Assembly (NCBI GenBank): GCA_013813145.1
Contig: JACCSE010000207.1
Location: forward strand, 1-15,318
Direction of reading: 5' to 3'
Origin: Gemmatimonadales bacterium
Lineage (GTDB): Bacteria; Gemmatimonadota; Gemmatimonadetes; Gemmatimonadales; GWC2-71-9
Length of the DNA: 15,318 bases
Shown: positions 1 through 8,795 of the stretch, one piece after another
How the letters are laid out: each line of letters opens with the position of its first letter
How positions within the stretch are numbered: the first letter of the stretch is position 1
The notes under the pieces: model-generated
Database searches by the model: none
What the model was told of the DNA's origin: nothing
What the model saw: the letters and a program-made list of their open reading frames with translations, nothing else
Translations under genes and position numbers: made by a program

Positions 1-13
1 GCGAGGCGGTGAG

Positions 14-42
14 TTGAGTTCGGTGTCAGCCGGGGCTAACAT
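14..42 (+). promoter_or_regulatory. Putative sigma-70-type promoter for the tRNA-Met gene
   Basis: A -35-like TTGAGT (14-19) and a -10-like TAACAT (37-42) are separated by exactly 17 bases. The predicted transcription start falls near 49, a few bases before the tRNA 5' end at 54. Spacing and position fit a strong stable-RNA promoter. The match to the consensus was judged by eye only. Confidence 0.5.
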
Positions 43-53
43 TCCGGCGCCGC

Positions 54-127
54 GGCAGGGTAGCTCAGGTGGTTAGAGCACGGCACTCATAATGCCGGGG
101 TCGTGGGTTCGAGTCCCACCCCTGCTA
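54..127 (+). tRNA. tRNA-Met (CAU), elongator type
   Basis: A complete 74-base cloverleaf can be folded by eye. The acceptor stem is 54-60 with 120-126, the D arm 63-79, the anticodon stem 81-85 with 93-97, the anticodon CAT at 88-90, the T stem 103-107 with 115-119 with loop TTCGAGT, and the discriminator A is at 127. CCA is not encoded. The CAU anticodon could mean initiator Met, elongator Met or the Ile2 tRNA modified by TilS. The anticodon stem lacks the three G-C pairs of initiators. The CACTCATAATG anticodon region and GGGGTC variable region match known elongator tRNA-Met, and A4-U69/G5-C68 differ from the C4-G69/C5-G68 usual in Ile2. The first acceptor pair is a G-U wobble, which is slightly unusual. 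Confidence 0.93.
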
Positions 128-147
128 CTGGTCTGTCAACCACTTGG

Positions 148-166
148 ACCCTCGCGGTTCAAGGGT
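148..166 (+). terminator. Weak hairpin downstream of the tRNA, possible terminator
   Basis: ACCCT (148-152) and AGGGT (162-166) form a perfect 5-bp inverted repeat with a 9-base loop, followed by TTTCCCG. The stem is short and the T run poor, so this is only a candidate end for the tRNA transcript or for the convergent yhaV message. The rest of 128-191 shows nothing recognisable. Confidence 0.2.
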
Positions 167-191
167 TTCCCGCCTTTAGGCTTGCCTTCCT

Positions 192-686
192 TCATTGATC
201 ACGCCGGGCACCGATATCTGCGGCGCGCCTGCGGGCCGGAGGACTTCCTGCCTCCGCTGCGAGCGCATCCCAGTCGCCCGGCGGAGATCCCCGCGCCAGG
301 CGTTCCGCAAAGACACGGTACGCGTCGGTGTCGCTTCCATATGTTCGGAGTGAGTCCTCGTCGTTGACCCAGGCATACACGATGAGCCGCGCGTCACTCC
401 GGAACCGAAAGAACAGACGGTAGCGCCCGCCACCGGTCTTCCCCCTGCGCCAGTGCGTGTGCTCCCTGCCAAGGGTGTGGCCCAACCGGTACCCGGCTGC
501 ACCCGGGTCACGCGGAATGGCCTCGAACATCAGATTGAGTTCGTGAGCAAGGAGCTTCTGGTTGGGGCCAGGCTGGTGCGCCTCGCGCCGCCCGGCGCGC
601 TCGACTTCCTTCTGGGTAGCCGCGACGAGGCGCTCGAGTTGGTCAAGCAAGCAGGGATGGAACGCAAGTGTCCATCCCCGTGCCAC
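192..686 (-). CDS. yhaV: YhaV-family type II toxin (mRNA endoribonuclease)
   Basis: This is the toxin of a PrlF-YhaV module. YhaV toxins are RelE-superfamily ribonucleases that block growth by cleaving mRNA and are neutralised by PrlF. The YhaV hallmarks follow in order: ARGW...FHPC near the N-terminus, then GGGRYRLFFRFR, then VNDEDSLRTYGSDTDAY, then a LARGSPPGDWDAL tail, all closely resembling E. coli YhaV. The frame is open up to an ATG at 836, but that would overlap prlF by 95 bases. Alternatives are TTG 752 (overlap 11 bases) and GTG 686. I chose GTG 686 because it gives 164 residues, close to the 154 of E. coli YhaV, and starts just before the conserved region. No convincing Shine-Dalgarno supports any of them, so translation is probably coupled to prlF. 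Family identity is firm; the start is not. Confidence 0.88.
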   Translation of the reverse strand: MARGWTLAFHPCLLDQLERLVAATQKEVERAGRREAHQPGPNQKLLAHELNLMFEAIPRDPGAAGYRLGHTLGREHTHWRRGKTGGGRYRLFFRFRSDARLIVYAWVNDEDSLRTYGSDTDAYRVFAERLARGSPPGDWDALAAEAGSPPARRRAADIGARRDQ

Positions 687-741
687 GGGAAGGGGAGCGT
701 CGCTTGGGGTCTCTGGGCGCCGACCACCGCGGCCGCGGCGC

Positions 742-1110
742 TCAGAGGGCAACGCTTCCTTCGATTGGTCCCGTGTGGTCGATCGTGATACCACGCGCCA
801 GAGCCCGCGCTCGGCGAAGCAGGAGCCTGGGCACACCGCGCAGACGCCCGGGATGCTCCGAAAGATCGTCGGCGAGGAAAGTCAGGAACGCTCCCACCGC
901 CGGATCGGCGTGCTGGGACGCTGGATCGTCCTTCTCTATGATGGCGCGATGCCCCTCGATCCGGTATCGGAGCGAGTCACCCGGACCCACCGCGAGGGCC
1001 TTACGGACGCCACTCGGCAGGGTGGTCTGGGCCTTTGCCGTAACCTTGCTGACGAGTTCGTTGCGCATGGTCGGGCGCTTGCGGGCGGAGCGGCGAACCG
1101 TGCTTCCCAT
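742..1110 (-). CDS. prlF: PrlF-family antitoxin (SpoVT/AbrB fold)
   Basis: This is the antitoxin and likely autorepressor of the adjacent yhaV toxin. The product has 122 residues. Residues about 19-60 (LVSKVTAKAQTTLPSGVRKAL and following GPGD) are a swapped-hairpin AbrB-type DNA-binding domain. They are followed by a PrlF-like helical C-terminus with DPAVGAFLTFLADDL, which corresponds to the region that binds YhaV. The ATG at 1110 is well supported: on the minus strand an AGGAGG (1121-1116) lies 5 bases upstream. A second ATG at 1068 has no such signal. The gene precedes the toxin in the usual antitoxin-first order. In E. coli PrlF and YhaV bind their own promoter, and the palindromes at 1142-1167 fit that pattern. 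The homologous E. coli protein is 111 residues, so this one is full length. Confidence 0.9.
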   Translation of the reverse strand: MGSTVRRSARKRPTMRNELVSKVTAKAQTTLPSGVRKALAVGPGDSLRYRIEGHRAIIEKDDPASQHADPAVGAFLTFLADDLSEHPGRLRGVPRLLLRRARALARGITIDHTGPIEGSVAL

Positions 1111-1114
1111 CGAA

Positions 1115-1121
1115 CCCTCCT
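1115..1121 (-). promoter_or_regulatory. Strong ribosome binding site for prlF
   Basis: Read on the minus strand this is AGGAGGG, with 4-5 bases to the ATG at 1110. It is among the best Shine-Dalgarno sequences in the window and fixes the prlF start. A strong site on the antitoxin and none on the toxin fits the need for antitoxin excess. Confidence 0.75.
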
Positions 1122-1141
1122 GTAAGAGGTAGGGCGATATC

Positions 1142-1167
1142 TTACCGAAGGGTAATGCAAATGCATT
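1142..1167. promoter_or_regulatory. Putative PrlF/YhaV operator: two adjacent palindromes
   Basis: TTACC-GAAG-GGTAA (1142-1155) is a perfect 5-bp inverted repeat with a 4-base centre. AATGCA-AA-TGCATT (1154-1167) is a perfect 6-bp inverted repeat with a 2-base centre. They share two bases and sit over the -10 and spacer of the putative prlF promoter. AbrB-type antitoxins act as dimers on symmetric sites, so these are the natural operator candidates. No function is shown by the sequence alone. Confidence 0.45.
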
Positions 1168-1177
1168 GTCACGTCAA
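1149..1177 (-). promoter_or_regulatory. Putative prlF-yhaV promoter
   Basis: On the minus strand TTGACG (1177-1172) is followed after 17 bases by TACCCT (1154-1149). The -35 is strong and the -10 weak (TA...T conserved). The promoter lies 39 bases upstream of the prlF start codon and is overlapped by two palindromes, as expected for a self-repressed toxin-antitoxin operon. I saw no comparable plus-strand promoter for the permease in 1111-1251. Confidence 0.5.
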
Positions 1178-1251
1178 TTCGCCGCCGAGCCGGCCCCGCA
1201 CGGTCGCTCGATCTTGTCTCCCGGCGGCAAAGGGCGCATGATCGAACACCC

Positions 1252-3698
1252 ATGATCGCCGACCTCCGCCACGCCACCCGCACCCTCCGACGCTCCCCCG
1301 CGTACACGGTCACCGTCGTCGCCACCCTAGCCCTGGGCCTCGGCGCCGCGACCGCGGCCGGCAGCGTACTCCGATCGGTGCTGCTCCAGCGCTCTCCTAC
1401 GCGCCGGCGGACCGCGTAGTCGTGGCCTTCGAGAGCGACTCCGCCGGGAACAACCGGCTGGCCTCGTACCCCACCTTCCAGGACTGGCGGGCCGCCACCA
1501 ACCTGTTCGATGGGCTGGCTTTCGCCCGTGGGTTCGGGACGGTCATGAAGACCGCGGCCGGGGCCGAGCGGCTGGTGACAGCATATGTGACCGACGAATT
1601 CTTCGAGGTTCTGCCGACCCGGGCCGCTGTGGGGAGGACCTTGATCGCCGGCGACTGGGCGCCCGGCGCGCCGGCCGCGGTAATGCTCTCCCATCGCCTG
1701 TGGCAACGCAGGTTCGGCGGCGATCCGGCCGCCGTCGGGCGGAACATCGTACTGGGCGACCGGAGCTACACCGTGGTCGGGGTGTTGCCGGTGGACTACG
1801 GCTATCCCACCTGGGCCGAGCTCTACGCGCCGATCACGGTCATTCTGTCTACCGATCGAGCGCTGCAACAGCGGGGACTTCACACCGATAGCCGTATCGT
1901 GGGCCGGCTGCGAGCCGGGGTAGACACCGCCGCCGCTTCCCGCGGGCTGTCCGCCGTGGCCGCTCGCCTGGCCGACAGTTATCCGGCGGAAAGCGGCGGC
2001 TGGAGATCGGTGGCGCTCTTTCCGGTCGAGGCCGAGGTGCTGGGCGATACCGGGGCCCAGCTCCGCCTGCTGACCGCGGCCGCGGTGCTCGTGTTGCTGA
2101 TCGCCTGTGTCAACGTCGCCAACCTCTCCCTCGCGCGCGCGACGGCCCGGTCGCGCGAGCTGGCCATCCGGACCGCGCTCGGCGCCGGGCGCGCGGCCCT
2201 GTTCCGCCTGCTGGCCGCCGAGAGTCTCCTGCTGGGTGTCACGGCCGGCGCGCTCGGACTGGGCGTCGCGGTGTGGCTCACTGGAGTGATCCGGCGCGTG
2301 GGCCAGGACGTGCTTCCGCGGGTCGACGAGATCGCCGTCGATGTCGCGCCCCTTCTGATGGGGATGGCGATCTGTGTGGCAGCCGTGATCGCCTTCGGCT
2401 TGATCCCCGCTCTGCGCCCGGTGATCGGAACGCTGGCCGGCGAGCTGAAGGAGACCGCAGGCTCCGGCACCGCGCGTTCGCGCCATCGCGTCCGGGCCGG
2501 CCTGGTGGTGACCGAGTTCGCCCTGGCACTGGTACTGCTCGTCGGAGCGGGGCTGCTCTTGCGCAGCATCCTGCGGCTCCAGGAAGTGAACGTGGGTTTC
2601 GAGCCGGATCGCCTGCTGGCAATTCCGATCGACCCACCCTCTCCCCGCTACGACGATCCAGCCCGCGCCCTGGTCCTCTATCGCACTCTCGCGGACGCCG
2701 TCGCGCGCGTGCCCGGGGTGATCTCGGTGGCACTGACGAACCACGTACCATTGAGCGGTGCCTCGATGCCTTCCCAGATCGAGGTGGACGGCGCCCGGTC
2801 CGACCGGGAAGACGCAGGGGAGGTGCTCTTCCGCGTCATCGATACCGCCTACCTGCGCACCGCCGGCGTTCCTCTCGTCGCGGGCCGCAACCTCACCGCC
2901 GACGACATCCGGAGCCCGGCCCAAGCGGTGCTCGTCAATCAGACGCTGGCGAAGCGCTACTGGCCCGGCCGGAACCCGATCGGGGAGCGGATAACCGTCT
3001 TCAAGTCGGCGCAGGGACGGCTGGACTTCGGGGAGCCGGTACGGTCGTCGGTTGTGGGCGTCGTTGGCGACGTGCGACACTACGCCCCGGAAGCGGACAT
3101 CGTGCCGGAGGTCTACGTCCCATACACTCTCGCGGTCTGGCCCCGGATCGCGCTCCTGGCTCGGGTGCGGACGGACCCGGGTAGCTCGGCGCTGCTCCTC
3201 CACCGAGCCGTTCAGGGCGTGGATCCGGACATTCCGCTCGAGGGTGCCGACCTGAGGAGCGGGGTCTACCAGCTCACCGATTCGCTTCGGGACACCTTCG
3301 CCTACCGCCGCCTGGTGACCGGTCTCCTCCTCGCGTTCGCGATTCCGGCGCTGTTCCTGGCCGCGGTGGGACTCTATGGAGTGATCGCCTACCTCGTCAG
3401 CCAGCGCGCCCACGAGATCGCCATCCGTATGGCCCTTGGGGCGTCGGAGCGGTCGGTCCTCCGGCTGGTGCTGGTTCAGGGGCTGAAGCTTGCGCTGATC
3501 GGAGCCGCCGTCGGTACGGTTGGAGTGCTCGCCGGCGGGAGAGTGCTCGAGGCGCAGCTCTACGGGGTGACCTCGACCGACCCGGTGAGCCTGCTCGGGG
3601 CAGGCGTGATGCTGACGTTGGTGGCGCTGCTGGCGACCTTCCTTCCGGCCCGCCGCGCCACGAAAGTCGAGCCGATGCGCGCGCTCCGGGCCGAGTAG
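1252..3698 (+). pseudogene. Orphan ABC-type permease of the FtsX/MacB family (ADOP type), frameshifted
   Basis: The family is the large 'acidobacterial duplicated orphan permease' group: two MacB-like periplasmic core domains and two FtsX domains in one chain, usually without a neighbouring ATPase. None is seen here. The start at ATG 1252 gives MIADLRHATRTLRRSPAYT, the typical N-terminus, then a first membrane helix. The frame then hits TAG after about 57 codons. One base appears to be missing at about 1390-1391: restoring it turns QRSPTRRR into the family-typical Q-P-L-S-Y-A-P-A-D-R-V-V and joins the intact reading frame to TAG 3698. The repaired protein would be about 815 residues, normal for the family. 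The first FtsX block lies around 2065-2270, a mid-protein helix around 2490-2570, and the C-terminal FtsX block around 3300-3690, ending PARRATKVEPMRALRAE. A new start at GTG 1422 would lack the first helix. Recent inactivation or a sequencing error are both possible. Confidence 0.85.
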
Positions 3699-3763
3699 TT
3701 CACGCCGCTCGGAATGACCTACCGCTGCCTGATGGCGTGCGCGAACCTCCGCGGCCGCGCGAT

Positions 3764-3769
3764 TAACTT
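3764..3769 (+). promoter_or_regulatory. Possible -10 element for a leaderless tilS message
   Basis: TAACTT lies 7 bases before the tilS ATG at 3777 and there is no Shine-Dalgarno in between, the arrangement expected when transcription starts at the start codon itself. The element resembles the TAACAT proposed for the tRNA promoter. No -35 sequence is visible at the expected distance, so this is tentative. The rest of the 78-base gap 3699-3776 shows nothing clear. Confidence 0.25.
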
Positions 3770-3776
3770 TCGGCCG

Positions 3777-5099
3777 ATGGATCTCCTGGCCGAGTTCCAC
3801 GCCCACCTCTCGACACTCCGGATTCCATCCGGCCGCGCCCTCGTCGCGGTCTCGGGCGGTCCCGACTCGGTCGCGCTGCTCGACCTCCTGCTCCGGTGCG
3901 CCGACCGGCACCGGCTCGAGCCGATCGCCGCCCACGTGGACCATGGCATTCACCCCGACAGCGCGCGGGTGGCGGAGCGGCTGCGCGACTATGCCGGGGA
4001 GCGTGGCATCCTCTGGGAGTCGGTGGCGCTCGGCCTGGGCGCGGGGTCCGGCGAGACCGAGGCACGCCTCGCGCGCTACGCCTGGCTGGCGGCCACCCGG
4101 CTCCGGCTCGGCGCCGCCACGGTCTTCACTGCTCACCACGCCGACGATCAGGTCGAAACCGTCCTCATGCGGGCCCTGGCCGGGAGCGGCCCCGCGGGGT
4201 TGGCCGGAATGCGCGCCGTGTCCGGCTGGCTGGTGCGTCCACTACTCCCCTTCCGGCGCGAGATGCTGCTCCGCTACGTGCGAGAGCGTAGCCTGCCGGT
4301 CTGGATCGATCCCGCCAACGCCGACCCGGCTCATCTCCGCTCCTGGCTCCGGGTGGAGCTGCTCCCGTTCCTCCGCCGGCGGGTGGCGGCGGTGGACGAC
4401 CGGCTGCTCCGCGCCGGGCGGCAGGCGGCCCGCGGCCGGGACGCCTGGGACGCCGCGCTCGACCGACTGCCCGAGCTCGATCCACGCGCCGACGACGGCG
4501 GAATTTCCGTTGCTGGTGCCCCCCTGGGCGGCTATGATTCAGCCCTGGCGGAATCCGTCATCATGGCTCTGGCGCGCCGCGCGGGTTGTCCGCTCGGTCC
4601 AACGCGGGCGGCGCGAGTTCTGGCTCTTGTGGCGCGGGGTACCAGCGGCGCCCATGTGCCGCTCGGCGGCGGGTGGCGGGCGGAGCTCTCCTTCGGCCGG
4701 CTCCGGCTCGCGCGCATCGCTGACTCGACGCGGGATGCCCCCTGGATGCTGGACGGGAACGCAGGCGAGGGAGCCTGGGGGCGGTGGCGTCTGCGCTGGC
4801 GGCCTGAGAGGGCTCCCGAGCGTCAAGAGCGCGCCGCCTTCGTCGCCTGGTTCACTCCCGACCCGCTGCTGGTCCGCGGCTGGTCGCCCGGCGATCGGGT
4901 ACGGCCGCTGGCCGGTGCCGGCCGTCGGCTGGTGGTACGCTGTTTCCAGGACGCCCGGGTACCTCGCCGCCGCCGCGAGGAGTGGCCCGTCGTCGCGGCG
5001 AAGGCGGCGATCGTGTGGATTCCGGGCGTCTGCCGGTCCGACGCCCTCCTTCCGTCCGGCGGTGCGGAGGCGCTGCGTGTCGATGCTGAGTACGCCTGA
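3777..5099 (+). CDS. tilS: tRNA(Ile2) lysidine synthetase
   Basis: TilS uses ATP to attach lysine to C34 of the CAU tRNA-Ile, making it read AUA as isoleucine; it is a cytoplasmic and normally essential enzyme. The PP-loop ATP-binding motif SGGPDS is at residues 26-31 of a 440-residue product. It is followed by the family motifs HVDHGIHPDS and TAHHADDQVETVLMRALAGSG, then the substrate-binding middle region and a C-terminal domain with the W-S-P-G-D-R-V-R-P-L element typical of TilS. Length matches the family (about 430). I chose ATG 3777 because homology begins there. The in-frame ATG at 3714 would add 21 residues (MTYRCLMACANLRGRAINFRP) that do not look like TilS. This is the first gene of a tight nine-gene run. 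Its 3' end overlaps hpt. Confidence 0.93.
   Translation: MDLLAEFHAHLSTLRIPSGRALVAVSGGPDSVALLDLLLRCADRHRLEPIAAHVDHGIHPDSARVAERLRDYAGERGILWESVALGLGAGSGETEARLARYAWLAATRLRLGAATVFTAHHADDQVETVLMRALAGSGPAGLAGMRAVSGWLVRPLLPFRREMLLRYVRERSLPVWIDPANADPAHLRSWLRVELLPFLRRRVAAVDDRLLRAGRQAARGRDAWDAALDRLPELDPRADDGGISVAGAPLGGYDSALAESVIMALARRAGCPLGPTRAARVLALVARGTSGAHVPLGGGWRAELSFGRLRLARIADSTRDAPWMLDGNAGEGAWGRWRLRWRPERAPERQERAAFVAWFTPDPLLVRGWSPGDRVRPLAGAGRRLVVRCFQDARVPRRRREEWPVVAAKAAIVWIPGVCRSDALLPSGGAEALRVDAEYA
5066..5070 (+). promoter_or_regulatory. Ribosome binding site for hpt, inside tilS
   Basis: GGAGG lies 6 bases before GTG 5077 and 12 bases before ATG 5083, both in the hpt frame. The spacing favours the GTG. 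The site is inside the tilS coding region, so the two genes are translationally linked. Confidence 0.55.
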
Positions 5100-5637
5100 G
5101 GTCCTCCGCCGCACCGGCGGAAAGCCGGTCAAATCCATCGTCTACGACGGGGCCACCATCGCCGCGAGGGTCGAGACGCTCGGCGCCGAGATCACCGAGG
5201 CGTACCCCGACGGCGAACTCCTGGTGCTGGGCCTGCTGAAGGGAAGCTTCATCTTCCTGAGCGACCTGGTGCGCAAGATCGAGCGTCCCATCCAGGTGGA
5301 TTTCCTGGTCGCCAGCTCCTACGGCGACGGCAAGGTCTCCAGCGGGACCGTCCGTCTGCTTTACGATCCGGAGACCCGGCTCGAAGGGAAACACATCCTG
5401 CTGGTCGAGGATATTATTGATACGGGCAAGACGCTTCAGCGGCTCATGACGCTGCTGGGCAAGCGGCGGCCGGGAAGCCTGGCCATCTGCGCGCTTCTGG
5501 ACAAGGAATTGGCGGCTGAGCCGCGCCCGGAAGCGCGCTTCGTCGGCTTCCGCGCGCCGCCGGCGTTTCTGGTGGGGTACGGCCTCGACCATGCCGAGAA
5601 TTACCGACATCTCCCGTTCATCGCGGATCTGGAATAA
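5077..5637 (+). CDS. hpt: Hypoxanthine phosphoribosyltransferase
   Basis: The enzyme salvages hypoxanthine (and often guanine) by joining it to PRPP, giving IMP or GMP. The product has 186 residues, normal for the bacterial family. The PRPP-binding loop VEDIIDTGKTL is at residues 110-120, preceded by LKGSFIFLSDL and DFLVASSYGDG, the purine phosphoribosyltransferase motifs; the C-terminus FLVGYGLDHAENYRHLPFI is also diagnostic. The frame is open far upstream (to 3943), but that part is a shadow of tilS. The start is GTG 5077 (GGAGG 6 bases upstream) or ATG 5083; the two differ by two residues. It overlaps tilS by 23 bases and its TAA abuts the ftsH ATG. The tilS-hpt-ftsH order is conserved in Firmicutes, where TilS and HprT are reported to influence ftsH expression. 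Confidence 0.93.
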   Translation: MSMLSTPEVLRRTGGKPVKSIVYDGATIAARVETLGAEITEAYPDGELLVLGLLKGSFIFLSDLVRKIERPIQVDFLVASSYGDGKVSSGTVRLLYDPETRLEGKHILLVEDIIDTGKTLQRLMTLLGKRRPGSLAICALLDKELAAEPRPEARFVGFRAPPAFLVGYGLDHAENYRHLPFIADLE

Positions 5638-7622
<1,985 letters not shown>

Positions 7623-7626
<4 letters not shown>

Positions 7627-8795
7627 GCGCCACGCCACTGGCGCTCCATTCTCCGGACGCCGTGCGTGAGACGCTTCGATCGCATGGGTGGGAGGAAGGG
7701 CTGGCGGCGACCGCCGCGGGTGGCGTCGCTCCCCTCGCCGTCCACCTGACCGGGCTGGACCAGGCCACGCTCGAGAGCCTGGTCCGCTTCGCCGGGGGCC
7801 TCGGTCTCGAGGTGCTGACCGGGGACTCCTGGGCGGTGCTGGCGGGAAGCCGCTCGCGCCTCAGCGCCTTCGCACGCCCCTGGACCGTCCCCGAACCACT
7901 GGCCGCCGCCGCCGAGCAGGTGGGCCTGGCGCTCCCGGCCGACCCGCCGGAACTCTGGCGGACCGCCCGCGGGCCCGTGCCCCTTGACCGGCCGGTTCTC
8001 GTGGGCATCCTCAATGTCACTCCGGACAGCTTCAGCGATGGCGGCCGGTTCACCGCGACCGACGTCGCCCTGGCTCACGCCGACGCGCTGGTGGAGGCCG
8101 GGGCGACGATCGTGGACGTCGGCGGCGAGTCCACCCGTCCGGGGAGGAGCGAGCCGGTCTCCCTGGAAGAAGAGCTCCGCCGCGTGGTACCGGTGGTGGA
8201 GGCGCTGGCTCGGGCTCGGCCCGACCTGCTGATCTCGGTGGATACGGTAAAGGCGGAGGTCGCGCGGCAGGCGCTCGAGGGCGGGGCGGCCGCGGTGAAT
8301 GACGTCAGCGCGTTCAGGCTCGAACCGGCGATGGCGAAGGTGGCCGCCGAGGCGGGCGCCGGCGTCGTGCTGATGCACTCCCGCGGCGCCCTCCTGGAGA
8401 TCGCCTCGTACGCGCACGCCGAGTACCGCGACGGGGTCGTGGCCGAGGTTCTGGCGGAACTGCGTGAAGCCGTCCTCGCGGCGACCGTGGCCGGGATTGC
8501 ACCGGAAGCGATCGCCGTCGACCCGGGGTTCGGCTTCTCCAAGACGGTGGAGCAGAACATTCAGCTCTTCGATCAGCTCGCGGCCCTGCAGGCCCTCGGC
8601 CGCCCCGTGGTCGTCGGGCCGTCGCGGAAGCGGTTTCTCGGCGCCGTCACCGGCCGGCCGGTGGAAGACCGCGATCGCGCCACTGCCGCCGCCTGCGCGC
8701 TTGCGTGGGGACGTGGCGCCCGGCTCTTCCGGGTGCACGATGTCGCCGCCGCAGGGGAGGCGCTCGCCGTCGCCCGCGCGGTCGGAGCTCCGTAG
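7623..8795 (+). CDS. folP: Dihydropteroate synthase with N-terminal extension
   Basis: The enzyme condenses 6-hydroxymethyl-7,8-dihydropterin pyrophosphate with p-aminobenzoate in folate synthesis and is the sulfonamide target. Signature motifs are VGILNVTPDSFSDGGRF from residue 127, VDVGGESTRPG, SVDTVKAEVA, DPGFGFSKT at 300-308 and GPSRKRF at 332-338. The TIM-barrel core therefore spans about 120-385. The first ~115 residues form an extra domain absent from E. coli FolP; a comparable extension occurs in Thermus-type enzymes, as far as I recall. The start is GTG 7623, overlapping the ftsH stop as GTGA; there is no other plausible start before the extension, and only a weak Shine-Dalgarno. The stop TAG shares one base with the next start (TAGTG). 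No other folate genes are in the window. Confidence 0.95.
8784..8787 (+). promoter_or_regulatory. Ribosome binding site deciding the DUF2723 start
   Basis: GGAG lies 7 bases before GTG 8795. It supports a start that overlaps the folP stop by a single base, rather than the far-upstream ATG of the open frame at 8705. Confidence 0.5.

Noticed and set aside
54..127. Reading the CAU tRNA as tRNA-Ile2, the TilS substrate, because tilS is in the same window
   Set aside because: Anticodon stem, GGGGTC variable region and acceptor pairs 4-69 and 5-68 fit elongator tRNA-Met better.
153..166. A GCGGTTCAA stretch resembling a tRNA T-loop downstream of the tRNA
   Set aside because: No cloverleaf can be built around it; it is not a second tRNA.
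1238..1255. A five-codon mini-ORF (ATG 1238) whose stop overlaps the permease ATG, preceded by AAAGGG
   Set aside because: The spacing from AAAGGG to this ATG is only 3 bases and the ORF is too short to judge; chance is the simpler explanation.
3691..3712. Inverted repeat CCGAG/CTCGG at the end of the permease gene as a terminator
   Set aside because: The stem is 5 bp with a 12-base loop and no T run; too weak to call.
936..4139. A 1067-codon open frame on the minus strand
   Set aside because: It lies antisense to the permease and tilS, has low-complexity R/G/P/H-rich composition and no recognisable domain; it is a high-GC shadow frame.
3943..5076. An N-terminal extension of hpt making a 564-residue fusion
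   Set aside because: This part is the +1 frame of tilS; the Hpt homology begins after 5077, where a GGAGG-GTG start is present.
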